Positions 1 through 13,139 of a stretch of 64,000 nucleotides of DNA are shown here, piece after piece. Under the pieces are notes generated by a model. The model was given only the letters and a program-made list of their open reading frames with translations, was not told the origin of the DNA and did no database searches. Each line of letters opens with the position of its first letter. Positions within the stretch are counted from its first letter, which is position 1. The stretch comes from Desmodus rotundus (lineage: Eukaryota > Chordata > Mammalia > Chiroptera > Phyllostomidae): the NCBI RefSeq assembly GCF_022682495.2, contig NC_071389.1:12949199-13013198 (forward strand), written 5' to 3'. Both the position numbers and the translations under genes were made by a program.

Positions 1-3000
1 ACCTGGACTGAGCAAATGAGGGGAAAGTGGGCAGGAGGAGAAATTTGAGCAGTAGAGGGGCCACCTTAAGTCAGGGGCTTGGGTCTGACTGTGAGCAGCG
101 TGGAGAGTGCAGAGAGACTGTGAGCAGGGGAAATATACAAGGGTCTGTTGAGAAACTCGGTGCGCAGCAGACAGGGGGCACTTGATTAATGTGAACTATC
201 CACATTACAGGTCATCATCTGGCCTGGTACCCCAAGATCTCCCTCCCTACCACTCCAAGCCCTGAACCTAGTCAACTTCTGCCACCTTCCTCCCACCTAT
301 CTCCTGGGCCGGGCATCGGACCCACAGATCCCAACTTGCCTGTACTCAGCCTGAGAACAGGCCTAGGCCAAGCCTGGTGGGGCCAAGACTCCCAACACAC
401 AGGGAGCTTGGCCTAGGGCTTGGGGGGAAGGGGTCCACCTCTGTTCCTTCCAGCTTCCCCCTCCCACTATGGACTGACCTGCAGCCTTCTCTATGGAAAT
501 CTCCAGGGCGTACCCCCCCACCCCAGCAGCAGGGCTGGAACAAGAGGGTAGTGGGGGTTGCGTGGGGCAGCCAGTTATGTCAAGTAGAAGGCTGAGGGAA
601 GGAGAGGTTCCTCCATTTCCGGCCAGCCCACAGCCTCCCTAGTGAGGAAGCCCAGTTGAGGCAGGAAACAGGTATCTCAGTGACTTCCCTCCTCAGCTCT
701 GGAAAACACTGTAATCACCGTGGCCTCCTCAAGACTCCTGCCTCCTGGCAGGGCGGGCCCCAAGAAAGGAAGGGCTAAGGCCCCAGCAGGAAGAAATGGG
801 GTCAGAAAGCCAAGGCAGGCCCTGAGTCACCCAGACTGGCCCCCTGCCCCAGCAAGCCTCCCCACCTCCACTGAAATTATCCCCACACTTAATCACAGAC
901 CACTATTTCCTCTGTCTCCTGCCCCTATGGAAGTCTTGAACTCCCTGGGGACCATCTTATCCTCCTCTTGTACCCTACCCTCACCCACTCACTACTGGCT
1001 CATGGATGTGAACTGAAGGGCAGAAGAGAGAGCGGGCAGCAGGCAAGGAGGAGCCCAAGGCTTGCTGGGGCACTGGCTAGGAACCTGATTGTCATTTAAA
1101 ACTTACCCCTATTTGATAGATTTGAAAACTAAGGCTGAGAGAGAGGAACTTGCCCCAGATCCCAGAGCTGAAAAATGGCAGAGCTGAGATTCAAACTTGG
1201 GTCTGTGAGCCTCCAGAGGCCAAGCTCTTTCCAGGCCTCCACCATTAGCCTGGGGTGGGACAGTGAAGGCCTTGATGTGGTTGCTGAGAAGGCTCTATAA
1301 TCTCACAGGATGGGAGCTGCCTATTTGCTGAACTCCGTTCTGGGAAAGCACAGACAGGGCCTGATCTGGCTCACCCATAAACTTAATAGCCCCGGGCACT
1401 CTGGCACACAGTAGGTGCTTAGCAAATATCTGCCCAATGAGAATGAATGAACTGTGAACTCCTGCTGACTGTCATGGGATGCTGCACAACGAAGATATGT
1501 TGAATGAACGAGTGAATGAGATGACTGGCTGCCATCCGGGAATTTCTGTGCAAATTTCTCCTGCACGCCGCAAACACCTCCCTCCGTCCACTCCCCACTC
1601 CTGCCACTGTAGAACCCAGGCATCCAAGATCCCCTCATCAGTGCACAAAGCTGGGGGAGGGTCAGAAAAGACAGGCAGCCCATGTGCTAGGTTGGTGCCT
1701 ACCTTTTGGAAAAGTGAACATCAGTGTCAGAAGCTGTAAGTTCAGATCAAGACTGGGGGGCGACTGGATGGGCCCTGTCATATATGTTGGGGTAGGAGGC
1801 TGAGAAAGAGGGTTAAGAAAGCTGCCCAAATGCGGGGGGCAAGTAGGGGAGGTACTGATGGGTGGGGCATTAAGGGGTCAGGTCTGGGCTGGGGGTTAAC
1901 AAGTGACTCAGGAGGGCAGAGGTGAGAGGGAGCTGGCAAGGCAAGGAGAGGGAGTCAGTCACTAGGTAAACACTGGCCGGCTGAGAAAAATCTCTCTCTT
2001 GGCTCTGAGAACATGGAGGCAGGGGCAGGGACTGCCTCGGACCACCTCAGAAAGGGTGGGGATGGTTCTGTGGTTCCCCACTGCAGGCCCAGCTCCCCAG
2101 ATGTGCCCCCACCCACATCTGCCACCAGCTCCCTGCCCACTGACCCCGCCCCACCCTCCTGGGGTTCACTCAGGTCCTCAGTGCCTCTCCTGGCCAAGTA
2201 TTCTTTTCCTCTGCAGGGGCCCATGCAAGCTCAGAGCAGGGGGCCAGGCTGTAGGGGCAAGCCTCCCCTGCACCTTGAAGACCTGGAAAGAGGAAAGCTG
2301 AGGAGGCAGATCCATGGAACATCCACCACATAGCAGGCCTAGCACCAGGCACTTTCCTGAGCATTCCATCCAGTCCTACCAAACACCCTTCAGCTATGCA
2401 CTTGGAGGCCACGCATTTTAAGTTCCATTTATGCATGTGGGCTGGTCTCAGAGAACTTAACTAGCTTGCCCCAGGTCACACGCTACTCAGTGAAGAGCAG
2501 GGATTGATTCAAGAGTCCTGGGCTACAGGAATCCGGGGCTGGCGGTGTTCACACAACTCTCAGTTGTGTCCTGAACGGCCCTTTACTTATGCCTGCCTGG
2601 TTACTAGCTCCCCAGGGGAAGAGACGCTGGTCAAGTTCCAGTGAAGGCTGATGGGGTCTCCATCACCACTGACTGCCCCTTTTCCAAGTTGGCACAGAAA
2701 GGGGTGCCCTCCCTCGCCCAGCCAAGTTCCCAACCTGCTCAAAAGTTTCTCACCCTAGTCTCCAAGAATGGCAGGCCGAGCCAAGCCTAGCGCGACTCAG
2801 AAACTCGGCAACGTGGCCGGGAGACCCGCAGGCTTCCACGCGGGCCGGCCCCGCCCCCGGCCCCACGCAGGGTTCCCTGAGCGCCCCTCAGGACAGCCCC
2901 ACGACGGAGGGTGGCGCCAGCCTGTGTCGACCCTGGGGTCCCTGACCAGCGCCACCGTTCCCAACCAGAGCCCCAACCGCGCAGCTTCAGCGCCCCCGCC

Positions 3001-3056
3001 AAGTTGGCGGGCGTGGCGAGTAGGGCCCGGGCGCCCCCGGTCCCTCCACCCCGCAC
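1..3056 (-). other. HSPG2: HSPG2 intron 1 (partial)
   Basis: Everything left of the exon 1 donor is intron 1 of HSPG2, running off the window. No exon with paired splice sites was recognised. About 1085-1260 holds an old MIR/L2-like fragment with the conserved 'aaactaaggctgagagag' type of core. The remainder is unremarkable moderately GC-rich intron. Enhancer function cannot be judged from sequence alone. Confidence 0.7.
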
Positions 3057-3560
3057 ACTTACCATGAGCAGCTGCCAGTGCAGCAGCACCGTCAGCAGCA
3101 GCGTGCCCGCTGCCCGCCGCCCCATGGCCTGGCCCGCTCCGCTCACTCGCAAGCTCGGCGCCCGCCTGCCCGCCCGCAGCCACCCGCTCGCGAGCCTGTG
3201 GAGTCTTCGGAACGGCTCGGCCCGCTCCCGCCACCCCCCACCCCGCCCGTCGCCAGCCCCGCCCCACCCAGCTCTGCCCCGCCCCCTCCTGCCCCGCCCC
3301 CGGGCGCAGGGCCCCGCCCCGGGACCGCCCCGCCGGGGCGCCAGGCCCCGCCCCCCGGGCGCCGCTGTCCCGAATCCGCACGGCAGCCAACTGGGCCTTT
3401 GTCTGGGCCCCCAGCCCCCTCCGCGCGGGACACGGCCCAGGCCGGCTCCCCACCAAACCCGGCCTGGAATATGGAGTAGGACGGGGGCCAGGGCCCTGAC
3501 TCCTTGCGCACGCCGCTCCTGCAAGCCCCTATCGGCTGCTAGATCCCTGAAACCACTTCA
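2760..3560 (-). promoter_or_regulatory. HSPG2: CpG island and GC-box promoter of HSPG2
   Basis: A sharply GC- and CpG-rich block around HSPG2 exon 1. Between about 3255 and 3360 there is a run of Sp1-type GC boxes (repeated cccgcccc), just upstream of the minus-strand ATG at 3125. No TATA box is visible, as expected for a broad CpG-island promoter. The 5' untranslated part of exon 1 should begin somewhere between 3126 and about 3260; the exact start cannot be read from sequence. The long open frames here on both strands arise from the scarcity of A/T stops and are not genes. Confidence 0.75.
3063..3125 (-). CDS. HSPG2: HSPG2 (perlecan) exon 1, signal-peptide exon, partial gene
   Basis: First coding exon of perlecan, the large secreted heparan sulfate proteoglycan of basement membranes. 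Read on the minus strand, the ATG at 3125-3123 opens 21 codons (MGRRAAGTLLLTVLLHWQLL, then M). They stop at a consensus donor, gtaagt, at 3062-3057. Human perlecan as I remember it starts MGWRAAGALLLALLLHGRLL and its exon 1 also ends after 21 residues, so both sequence and exon boundary agree. The segment is a classic signal peptide: Arg-Arg n-region, then a leucine-rich core. Everything downstream of exon 1 lies beyond the left edge of the window, so only a tiny part of this very large gene is seen. The exon sits in a CpG island. Identification rests on the signal peptide, the exon phase and synteny with CELA3 and CDC42. Confidence 0.88.
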
Positions 3561-3624
3561 CAACCCTTCACACTCCACAAACTGAGCCCCCCCACGGGCA
3601 ACCCTCGAGGACCTTCCAGAATTC

Positions 3625-4030
3625 CACGCTCTCACACACGCACCTTTCACACATGCACCTGAGCACATGCGCACGCAGTCACGCCACGTTTGGCTCACAG
3701 GACACTCTCACACTCACAACTTTCACACACTAACACTTTCACCAGCTACCTGTGAACACTCAGCACATTTTCACACTCTTGCACCCAACTTTCATACACT
3801 AATAGTCTTCACAGACTCAAAAGAACACTTTATCTCGTTAAAACTTTCACTTCTACAGGTGTCACAGCAGACACATCTTACACACTCAGCTGCTCACATT
3901 CATATTCCCATTTTTTACGCAGACTCACATATGTGAACCCCAAGACACAAAGCATAAGGACATGTCTTCACACACAAATTCCTCACAGGCACTTACAGTT
4001 CACACACAGGCCAACAATGTTCTCATGTGC
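3625..4030. repeat. degenerate CA/TCACAC-rich tract upstream of HSPG2
   Basis: Cryptically simple DNA built from decayed units such as tttcacaca, actctcacac and gcacctttcacac, recurring about every 10-30 bases with very few G residues on the plus strand. It fades into ordinary sequence, and weaker CACA-rich text continues to about 4350. It looks like an old expanded and mutated simple repeat. The open frame across it is a by-product of the low stop content. Confidence 0.7.
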
Positions 4031-4406
4031 ACATTGGCCTTTGTTACATTTTCTCACACACTGACCTCAGCGACTTCCAGTAGGCGCTCAATACTGAACT
4101 GCCCCCGACGCATGCCACTTTCCACATAAATCACTCACAGGCCGACTCTGATTCTCATGAATCACAGCCACAGTGCCAGAGGCACACCAACTCACACATC
4201 CAGGCCCAGGCCCAGACAGACCTGCCAAAGCCCCAGTCACAGATGCTTGGGCGGTAAATCACAGTCCCTGACGATCCACATCCGACACAGGCCCACAGAC
4301 AGCACATGTGGCCATGCCACCAGGCCTTCCCACCACCCACGCTCAGGACTCCTCTCCGCCGGAAAATTTCCAGGGCAGCCCAGGCTGATGGGTGGAGAGA
4401 AAACTG

Positions 4407-4433
4407 GTGTGTGTGTGTGTGGGGGGGGGGGGG
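4407..4433. repeat. (GT)n plus G-run microsatellite
   Basis: Seven GT units run directly into about 13 G residues. This will be unstable in replication and in sequencing. Confidence 0.9.
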
Positions 4434-6429
4434 TGTGGCTTAGAGGAAAACCTTTTGAGTAATGATAGAGGGAGGAGAGTAAAAACTGAAGTTTCCATTG
4501 TTTCCTCGAGAGTTGCTAGGTTCCAGAGACTCACGGCTGGGTTTGCAGCCAGGAGTGAGGTGAGCTGTGGACAGAAGGAAATGCCCCGTTAATTGGGTGG
4601 CACCAGGCCTGGCTCCGGAAGGTGTGTTCCCTGTGATAGTGGCCTGCCATCTCCCATGCACTCCGGGGCCTCCTACCCAGGCACCTGGGGGGTGAATGCT
4701 GGTACCCTGACCCCCACGACAGGTAGATGCCCCATCTCCAAAGGACGGGGTTCTCCACCCTGTGGGGCATATTTCTGGGGGACCAGCTCAGAGCTGTACA
4801 GGGCAGAAATGACATCCACAGTGGTTCGGCCAGCTCCCTGGGTCTCCCCACCCCCAGATGCCAGGCACAACACTGAATAAGGTCTGTTTTGGATCCAGTC
4901 AAGGAGATTGGGGTGGACAGCAGAGGGACACCAGATCTTTGCCCTTGGCAAACCCCTAATCTGATGGAGGAAAGGGGGAGGATAGCATCCCTATTTTCAT
5001 GTTCTTTTCAGTTAGATGGAGAATCCGCATCCATCACTGTGCTATGCAAACTTGGGCAAATTATTCAACCTCTCGATGCATCTCGGTCTCATCGTCTAGA
5101 AAGGGAGAATAATGCTAAGACCTCCCTCACAGTGTCATTATGAGGATTAAAATGAATTAATGTCTTTTCAGAGAGGGGGGTGGGTGGAGGTGGAAGAAAG
5201 TATAAGGGGAATAAATGTTAATGGAAAAAATACAGTAAAAAGTAAATGATGAAAAAATAAAAATGAATTAATATATTATTTTTAAAAAGAAGAGTTTCAG
5301 GCATATCACAATCACTAAGTAAGTGGCAGTAGCTCTTTCTCTTATTACTGTTTCTGGGTGAGCTCCATGTCTGAAGAGGGAGACACAACTCTGCCCTTGG
5401 GGCAGGGGGGCTCTAGTGTGCTGGAGGAGCAGCCTCTGCACCAGTGTGTTGCTCCCAACCTGAAGGCCAGATGCAACTCCCACCCCAGGGATCTCCAGTC
5501 TGAACAAGGCCTACAGCCTTGTGCTGGAGCACTCCCTATCTGATGAGGAAGGTTACAAAATTCCACTCACTTCGGAGTTGGCGGCTGGCCAGCTCTCGTG
5601 GCCTGGCTTTTCCAAGGCCTTGCCTGCCTGTGGAGGTCAGCGTCCATGACAAATCGCATTTTGTGAGCTGCCTCAGTGTCTGTTCCTTACCTCGGGCCCT
5701 TTAAGTCCCAGAACTTTGGCTTCTTGGATGATTTGCTCATGAGCAAAGGGAAAAGGGGAACAAGTAACCCTTTGTAGAAGTTTGGTCAAGACGAAACCCA
5801 AGCTATAAGTCTTGCTTCTGAAAGGAGGTTGGGGAAGTGATGGTAGAGCTGGCTGGAGTCGGGAAGGAGCTGGGCTGACACAGAGAGCAGGAAAATATGG
5901 CCTGTCTAGAAAGTCTTCCAGAGTAACTCCACCCACCCTGAGAATTGGTCATCCACCTATTTATTCTGCATCCTCTCTCCCCACTAAGGGATCTGGCCAG
6001 CTCTGTTTTATTTTGCAGCCCTTGATATCTTTAGTAAATGTTCTCAAGTTGCTTTGTTTAGGGCCTGGCTATCTCCTCATTTGGCTTCGAAGGGGAGCAG
6101 AGGCAGGGCCTTCTGGGCTTTGCTGAGCCTGAGAGGCGCCTATAATTGCATCCTATGTACTCATAACTCCCAGTGCTCGGCACACTCTTTAGGAAAGGAA
6201 AACTCGTCTTGCACAGGGCTGCTCAGATAAGGAGAGGCTGCAAGAGTTTTTATAGGCAAGAGGAGCCAAACACCCTGGCTTCTGAGAAACAGGAGATGAC
6301 CTTCTGGAACCGGTAGTCAGAGTCTGTGAGTCACTGCTCCAAAATCGACAGGACTCAACTTCTCCTGGCTTCCATTCCCACTCCAGTTCTTATCTCTGCC
6401 TCAGACCTTCTCACTCTTTTCACATTTCT

Positions 6430-6472
6430 TTATTCATTCGTTCGTTCATTCATTCATTCATTCATTCATTCA
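6430..6472. repeat. (TTCA)n microsatellite
   Basis: About ten tandem ATTC/TTCA tetranucleotides, the first few carrying TTCG variants. Confidence 0.95.
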
Positions 6473-6929
6473 GGGCTGCAGTGGACAGCTGCCCAGATTG
6501 TTCACTGAACAAGGGTATGCCACCAAGTGAGCCCTGTTGTGGGGCTGTATCTGCCCAGAAGGGGTATCTTTTGCTAACACGAGCAAAGGCACTCTATAGA
6601 GTGCAGTGCCTATAGGCTAGCTGGGGCCCTGCATTCATTCAGTAATTAATAAAAGTAAACATCTACTCTGCACAAGGGTTCCAATGCCTGTGTGGACAAA
6701 CAGGTATTAGCAGGGCAAAGATATGCTACTGGGTGAGAGTGTAGGACAGGAAATTGGTATGGAGAGGGAGTTGGGACGAGGGAAAGGAAACAAGGAAATG
6801 ATGTGCAGAAGAGGAGGAAGGACATAGTTCTAAACAGGCAGTACAAGTTCCCTTGGACGGGGAGAGGACTCCGCAGGGCCTAACAAGATACAGCCTTGCC
6901 CGTTTCTCCGGCCACATCCCTTCCCGAGA

Positions 6930-7290
6930 GTGGTCTTTGTGCATGCTGTTTCTCTTCAGGTGCTTTTTTCACCCAACACCTGCCTGCCTTCACTCTACTC
7001 TCTTTTAGAATTGAGCTCAAACTTCACCATGCAGTCCTTCCCTGACCTCCCAGGCTAGATTATGTCCGCTGCTGCACTTCCCCCCATACCCCCAACCCCC
7101 ACCACCCTATGCTTCTCTCTCATAACATTTTTGACCGTAGCAATGATTGGGAAGATCATTTACTATTAATAGGCATAATGAAGGTAGGGAGCGTGACCGT
7201 CTGGTTCCTGTCTTGTTGCCAACTATAGTCTCTGTGAAGGATACAATGCCTGGCATGGAGTTGGCGCTTGAATAATTTTACTTGAATGAA
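6930..7290 (-). repeat. L2-like LINE 3' fragment
   Basis: Reads as an inverted L2 tail: 'tgcatgctgtttctc', 'gagctcaaacttcacc', 'ccttccctgacctccc', then 'tgcctggcatggagttggcgcttgaataa'-like text split over the end. These are the usual landmarks of the L2 3' end in reverse. Confidence 0.6.
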
Positions 7291-9879
7291 AGAACAAGTT
7301 GATTCAAGCATGTCATAAGGCATAAATGTCCCCCTTCTGGTTTATACGTGGAGCAAAGATAAACTCCCTTCCCCATTTGATCAACATTGAATCTCATTTG
7401 ATCACTACCACAGTCCTGGAATTACAGACGAGTAAGTGTACTTTATTGCTTCCCTTTGCCAGACCAGGAAACTGAGGCCCAGGGGATGAAGTGGCCTGCC
7501 TGGTTCGCACGGTCAGTACGTGGTACAGCCAGGATTCATGCTCATGACTGTCTGACTCTAGAACCCATTCTGTCCCCCTCCCCGGGCTTGTTCTCCACTC
7601 TGCACAGGCAGAAGTGTGACTCTGCTGAGAATGGCCTTGGATTTGGCCCTCTAACCCGTCCTGATAGCTCCCCACCACCCCTCATCAACCACTTTCTTGC
7701 CGAGCTCCTGCCGTGGGTCCCAGGCTCAGGGCAGGGCTCCCACACCTTGCCTCATGCATCACCAGCTCTCTGAGATGCTCCTTGGAAAAGGGGTTCCCTG
7801 GTCAAGAAGTCTGGGGATTCTGTATTCTTTCCCACACTTTGGCTGTCTCAAGAGACACCAATGCAGGAAAGTTACTGAGCAGACCTCCAGTCTCCCGTTC
7901 AGCTCTGTCTCATGCAGCATTCCTCAACATATTCCAGATAGGAATCTCCCTTGTTTTCATGGAAACACCTGTTAACATCTCAAAAGACTGGTGTTTCTCA
8001 TAACACACTTTGCACATACTGCCCCAGAGCCTAGCTCCTGAGCTGACCGTAAATGGTTTCTATAATTTGAATTTGTCACTCATGCTCCCCCCCACTGCTC
8101 CCCTCCAGCCAGGGTGCAATTCTTATGGACTCCACATACCCCTCACATTCCTGCCCACATGCCCCGGCTTCAGCCACAGGAGACTTCTGTGCAGGACCTG
8201 TAGCTGGAGTTCCATCAATGTTCATTCCCCCCCAACACTGTACATATGTGCATTTCACCTCACGTGATCCACGTATGCATACGATTTCATGTTTTGCTTT
8301 TCCTGCTTAACATTCTTTTTAAAAACGCAGCTCAATGTGTCAGTAAAGACCAGGGCTACTTTAAAATGGCTCTGTGGACCAGTGCCAGTCCCCAAACTGC
8401 TCAGTACCAGCATGAGACAAGATAAGAAGCTTGCTTAGAGTGGAAACCGACCGAATCAGTAAGCACTCTGTTTAGCTTAGCTGACATGTTTTTTCTTGCA
8501 ACACTCAGTCCATTTTGGAAACAGCACATAGATTTACATTCTGGTACAAGCTCTTTATTGTAGATGCTAACCATTAGCAATTTGCCGGCCATCTACTTTG
8601 ACTAGCGCTCATATTGAGTTTGCATACAGTATTTCTAATAATTATTTGCTGTGGTGTCTCATTGACATATCATCGTTCGTTAATCCTATCTCATTGTTGG
8701 CTATGCGGGCTGCTTCCAGGTCATTAGGATTAATACAGCATTGCTATGACTGCGTCTATTGCCATGTATGCGTCTGTGTATTTACTTTTGCAGGTCTTTT
8801 GGTTTTAAAGAACCACCAGTCTGAGGCCAGCGGGACCTTGGCAGGGTCACGAGTGGCAGAGGCAGGCCTTCCACCCAGACCTCCTGACTTCCGGCCCCTT
8901 GTTCCTTCCTCCAGCCTGCACTGCCCTTTCTACCGGGCAGGTTTTCCGTCCCTTTCATGCTTTTCTTTGCTAGGCTATAAACCTTCTGCAGTGTTCCCAC
9001 GTGTTGTCTTCTGGAACTTGAGAGAAATCCTTTTGGAATGTCCTGTGCCTTCTCCCTCCAAGTTCCCGGCTTTGTTCAATTGTTCACGAGAAATTCCTGC
9101 CCTACTGGGAGGGGCCCAGAAAGCTGTGAAGAGCATTGGCCAAAAATGGTGATACCAACCCAGGCACAGCACACATCTGAGGCTCTTGCCCTTTCCTGAG
9201 ATTTTAACTTGAAAGAGGGAAGTGTGAGTGCCATCGCGGGGGGAGGGTGTCCCCCACTCCTAATTTTATGTTTCTTTGTTTAGCAAGCAGGACCAGTCGT
9301 GTGTGGACAGAGAAGACAGTAAGGGATGAAATGGGCCTCAGGAATGGGGGAGGAGGCGGGATGGGCTAAGGCTTAGAGGGTAGGTTCAAGATAAGGAGAG
9401 GTTGGGGCGGAGTAAAGGGTTGGGAATAGGATGAGCATGTCTCTCAAACACGCACTTCGGTCATACGAAAACCTCCATTTATTTTCTAGGATCTTAGAAA
9501 AGCGATATCACATTATCTGTTTGAAAAAGGTCACATCAGATTCTTTTTTTAAAGATACAAAAATAATCCTAATATCATGCACCTATACCCAATGCTACCA
9601 AATGATGCAGGGCCCAGGGGGTTGGGCAATCGAGACGACAAGTGACCTTCGAGGAAATTTCTCCCTTTGCTTACTATTTCCTCTAAGAGCACATACCAGG
9701 TTAACACTCCCTGATTCAGAAGACGAGTGTTGGGGGCAGCCCAAACCCTGAGCTTAAATACTACCCTTGCTTTGTCTAATTTACTGCGCGTTTTAGAAGC
9801 CAAGATTTACCGCTCTTTCTCTTAAACTTCATTCAATAATTACTAAGGAAAAAAAAACAGTGATTTGGATAAAAAGGGC

Positions 9880-10095
9880 ATTGGCTGAGCGTCAGGGCCT
9901 GGGTTGGATCCCAGCTCTGCTCCCTATCAGCTATAGGAACTTGACTGAGCACGTCACTTTCTCTCTCTGAGCCTCAGTTTCCCCCTCTGCAAAACGGGGG
10001 TACTTAACACTGAGCCTCACAGGGAGCTGAGGGCTGAGAGCCTGATTCAGGCCTTGGCAGCATGCCTGGCACACAGCATGGGTGCTTAATTAATG
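9880..10095 (+). repeat. MIR SINE
   Basis: Typical MIR core: 'gggttggatcccagctctg', a 'gagcctcagtttccccctc' tail motif, then 'gcctggcacacagcatggg'. Strongly diverged and ancient. Confidence 0.75.
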
Positions 10096-10906
10096 ACGAC
10101 ATACTTCTGCAGGCGCGAAGGACTTTCCCCAGCCACCCTCAGCTGCGGGGACAGCTAGTCCGCTTCTGTACGCCAGATGGACAGCACAGCAGGCCCTGAC
10201 ATTGTTCTGCAGCCCACATGCTGCTTCCTGTTTACATGGACCATGCAGATACATGTCTTGAATAGTGGATACGGGGACTTTCTGTGGCCTCTGCATGGCC
10301 ACGTGGAGCAGAAAGTCTTCTCTAACTATTTTCGCTGGACTTGGGCTGAGTGGCTGATGGAAGGGATTTGTGAGCAGTGAGTGTTTATCCTGAGAAGGTT
10401 GAGCCAAGCACAGATCCTGTCCCTTTATGGTACAACCTAATCCTCAACCAATGGTCAAACTTCATTTGAGCATGTACTATGTACTGGGCTCTGCAATGAC
10501 ATCTACCATTCATTGGGCACCCACAGTGTGCATTTGTGGGGCACCGACTACTTCCAAGATCTTGGGATCACAAAGACAATTATTATTATTGAGCACCTAC
10601 TCTGCACAACCATTTTTTGAAGAATCCCTATTTTCTATGTACTGTAACCATCTTTATCACATCATTTATACATGATCTCTCTGTGCCTCAGTTTCCCCAT
10701 CTGCACAATAGGGACCTTCCTTATTTAGGGACTGCCTTATTGTTTAAGGATAGTACCTTCCTTAAAGGACTGGTATGAGGATTAAATGAGTAATACATAT
10801 AAAGCACTTAATGCCTGAGGTGTTGTTAAGAACCTAACAAATGGTGGCTGTCATCATTATATTAGTTATTGAAATCCACTGTATGTAAGATACTGTAATT
10901 ACTTTT

Positions 10907-11114
10907 TTAAAAGATTTTATTTATTTATTTTATTTTTAGACAGGGGAAGAGAGGGAGAAAGAGAGGGAGAGAAACATCAATGCGTGGTTGCCTCAACTAT
11001 GCCCGCTACTGGGGACCTGGCCTGAACCAAGGGATGTGCCTTGACGGGGAGTCGAATCAGTTACCCTTTGCTTCACAGTCTGGCGCTCAATCCACTGAGC
11101 CACACCAGCCAGGG
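10907..11114 (-). mobile_element. VES-type tRNA-derived SINE (bat)
   Basis: Inverted copy. It starts with the A/T-rich tail (aagattttatttatttattt), then agagaggg, 'gagaaacatcaatg', a B-box region, and the head 'ccacaccagccagggc'. The flanks ctgtaattactttt (10893 on) and ctgtaattgctctt (11115 on) are an imperfect target-site duplication, which fixes both ends. Confidence 0.9.
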
Positions 11115-13087
11115 CTGTAATTGCTCTTAAGATAATAGTAGTTACCATGACTGAGCGCCTATTGGGCACCTTTAATCAACATCAATATAATAATTGAGAC
11201 CCTGTTGTGAGCCAGAGTTGGGCTAGATAGCGGAATCCCTGAGAGCAGTCCTAGGCAAGGGTCTTACGCTCTGATAGGAGAAATTGGACCATTTTTGAGG
11301 TAGGCATCTCCAGGAGATTCAAAGATGCAAATATGGACTTAAAGCAGGAAGGGTGGGGATGGCTCTGAGTGGCCAGCTAGGTTTTGGGAATCAGGTCACT
11401 CTTGAACTATCTCTTGAGCTGGGCCAAAATGGATTCCAACAAGCTATTCACCTGGGGAATAGGTCACTGGAGGGCTGAGGACCCCTTAGACAAAGGCCAG
11501 AGTCTTCTTCCTGGGGAGGGAAGGGATGCCAGAGGCGGAGAAAGGAGTTGCTGAGCTTTGGACCCAGGAAAACACACCCTTGTCCTCCAGAGATGGAATA
11601 GCAGTAGAGGTGAATTCAGTGGGCTGGGGATTCAGTGTCCCCGTCTTTCCCCCTAACCTAGGACCTCTGTGCCAATCTCATGGTAAGGATATTCGGGCTT
11701 GCCTCTTTCTCTGCTTGGCCATAGGGCTAGGCCACAGCAGGCCACCCCCTCCAAGAACCATGGAATCCTGTGGACCTCCAGGTTCTGCATGATTTCAAGA
11801 TCATCTCCATTCCACACTCTGAGCTGCTATTGGCTCTCATATTTCCAAGGAGACAGGAGAGCTCCTGCAAGAAGCCTGGCTGGGCCTGAAGTTCAGAGCC
11901 TTCCAGAAATGAGCCCTGAGACCTGCAATAGCCCCTAGGCAGCCTGGGTTGATGACTCAGGACTCAGGAGGCTTGAGTTCTTGGGTGGGGGCGGAGAGCA
12001 CTCTCAATTCTCAGCTCAAAAGTGATGAAAATATCAGAGTCTGGGGGCTCTTAGAGACCATCAAAGCTACCCTACTCATGTCACAGAAGGAGAAACAGGC
12101 ATAGAGAGGGGAAACGATGTACCCAGGGTGTTTGGGCAGGTGAGTGGCAGGACTAGGTTGAGGTCTTGGCTTTTAGAGTCCCTCACCAGCAGAATAGTAG
12201 ACACTTGGGTGCCTTTGCAGCCTGGTTTCTCAGCACCCAAATCAGTTGAGTCTGAAGGTTTGGAGACTTCGGTGGCCCAGGGAACATTTTCCCAGATGTT
12301 GCCAACAAGAAGTATGAGACTAGCTCATTCTGACCCTCTAGGCCTCACCTGGCTTGGACAGAACCATTCTTTTCAGAGATATCCCAGGAAGGGCCATCCT
12401 TCCACCTGCCACATGTCCCAAGTTGCCTATTCCAGCATGTCTCACACTGGCCATTGTAAAGTTTTCTCTATGTCCACCTTAGGCCTTGGTCAGCAAAGTC
12501 ACATCTTTGAAAGAATAAATATGTATAAAACACTTAGAACCATGCCTGCCATGTTGTAAGGGCTCCACAGGGTTTGCTGTCATCATCATCACCGTTACTT
12601 CTACCCTTCTACTCCCGTGGGTCTGTGCTAAAATCCATCATCCTGGCAAAAGAAGAGTTTGGCTGGGGACTGGGTAAAATGAGTCAGTCTATTTCTTCAC
12701 ATGGGGGAACCAGGAGTGAGGGAGGCTAGGAACCTCCCCGGTGGTCCACGGGAGATAAAACCCAGAGAATGTGAGCTTCCCATTCAGACAGCAAGTATTT
12801 TCGTTCAACCCACAGAGCATTATGACTTCTTAAAATTTGTTGCTAACATAGAAAACTCAGATTCCTGGCTTTTCTTGAAAAGGCAACCACCCGTTTGAGA
12901 GTTGGGCTTAGATCAGCCATTCCCACTCCACTCAGACACAGTCTCCACCACTCCCTATTACCACCCCGCCCAATTCACCCATTAATTTTAATGCCTGCCC
13001 CATAGGTCCTTGAATTTATAATCCCCAATCCAAATGGCCATTTCCCCTCAATGGAGCCTTGGGAGCAACAGACAATTGCCACAGACA

Positions 13088-13093
13088 ATTTAT
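13088..13093 (-). terminator. poly(A) signal of the unrecognised minus-strand gene
   Basis: AATAAA on the minus strand (TTTATT as printed), 47 bases beyond the TGA stop of the long terminal exon. Cleavage would be expected at roughly 13060-13075. Confidence 0.6.
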
Positions 13094-13139
13094 TTTGCAC
13101 AACTGCCGCCTGATGTCCATTTCCTGGCTGGTGTCGATG

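Larger units (their letters stand above)
4435..13080. other. intergenic region between HSPG2 and the unknown minus-strand gene
   Basis: No exon with splice sites and recognisable protein similarity was found. Recognisable content is old repeats: MIR-like pieces near 5028-5165, 9880-10095 and 10675-10860; an L2-like 3' end in minus orientation at about 6930-7290; a (TTCA)n array at 6430; and one VES SINE at 10907-11114. The rest (for example 7300-9800 and 11150-13050) is unique-looking sequence in which I see nothing definite. Confidence 0.55.

Noticed and set aside
2787..3585. Several long open frames (120-245 codons) on both strands around the first CpG island
   Set aside because: They overlap each other in every frame, are Pro/Arg/Gly/Ala-rich and arise from stop-poor GC-rich DNA. 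Only the 21-codon HSPG2 exon has matching protein sequence and a splice donor.
8598..9152. 184-codon plus-strand open frame
   Set aside because: It starts at a non-ATG codon, has no splice sites at sensible positions and no recognisable protein similarity. Its composition looks like translated non-coding DNA.
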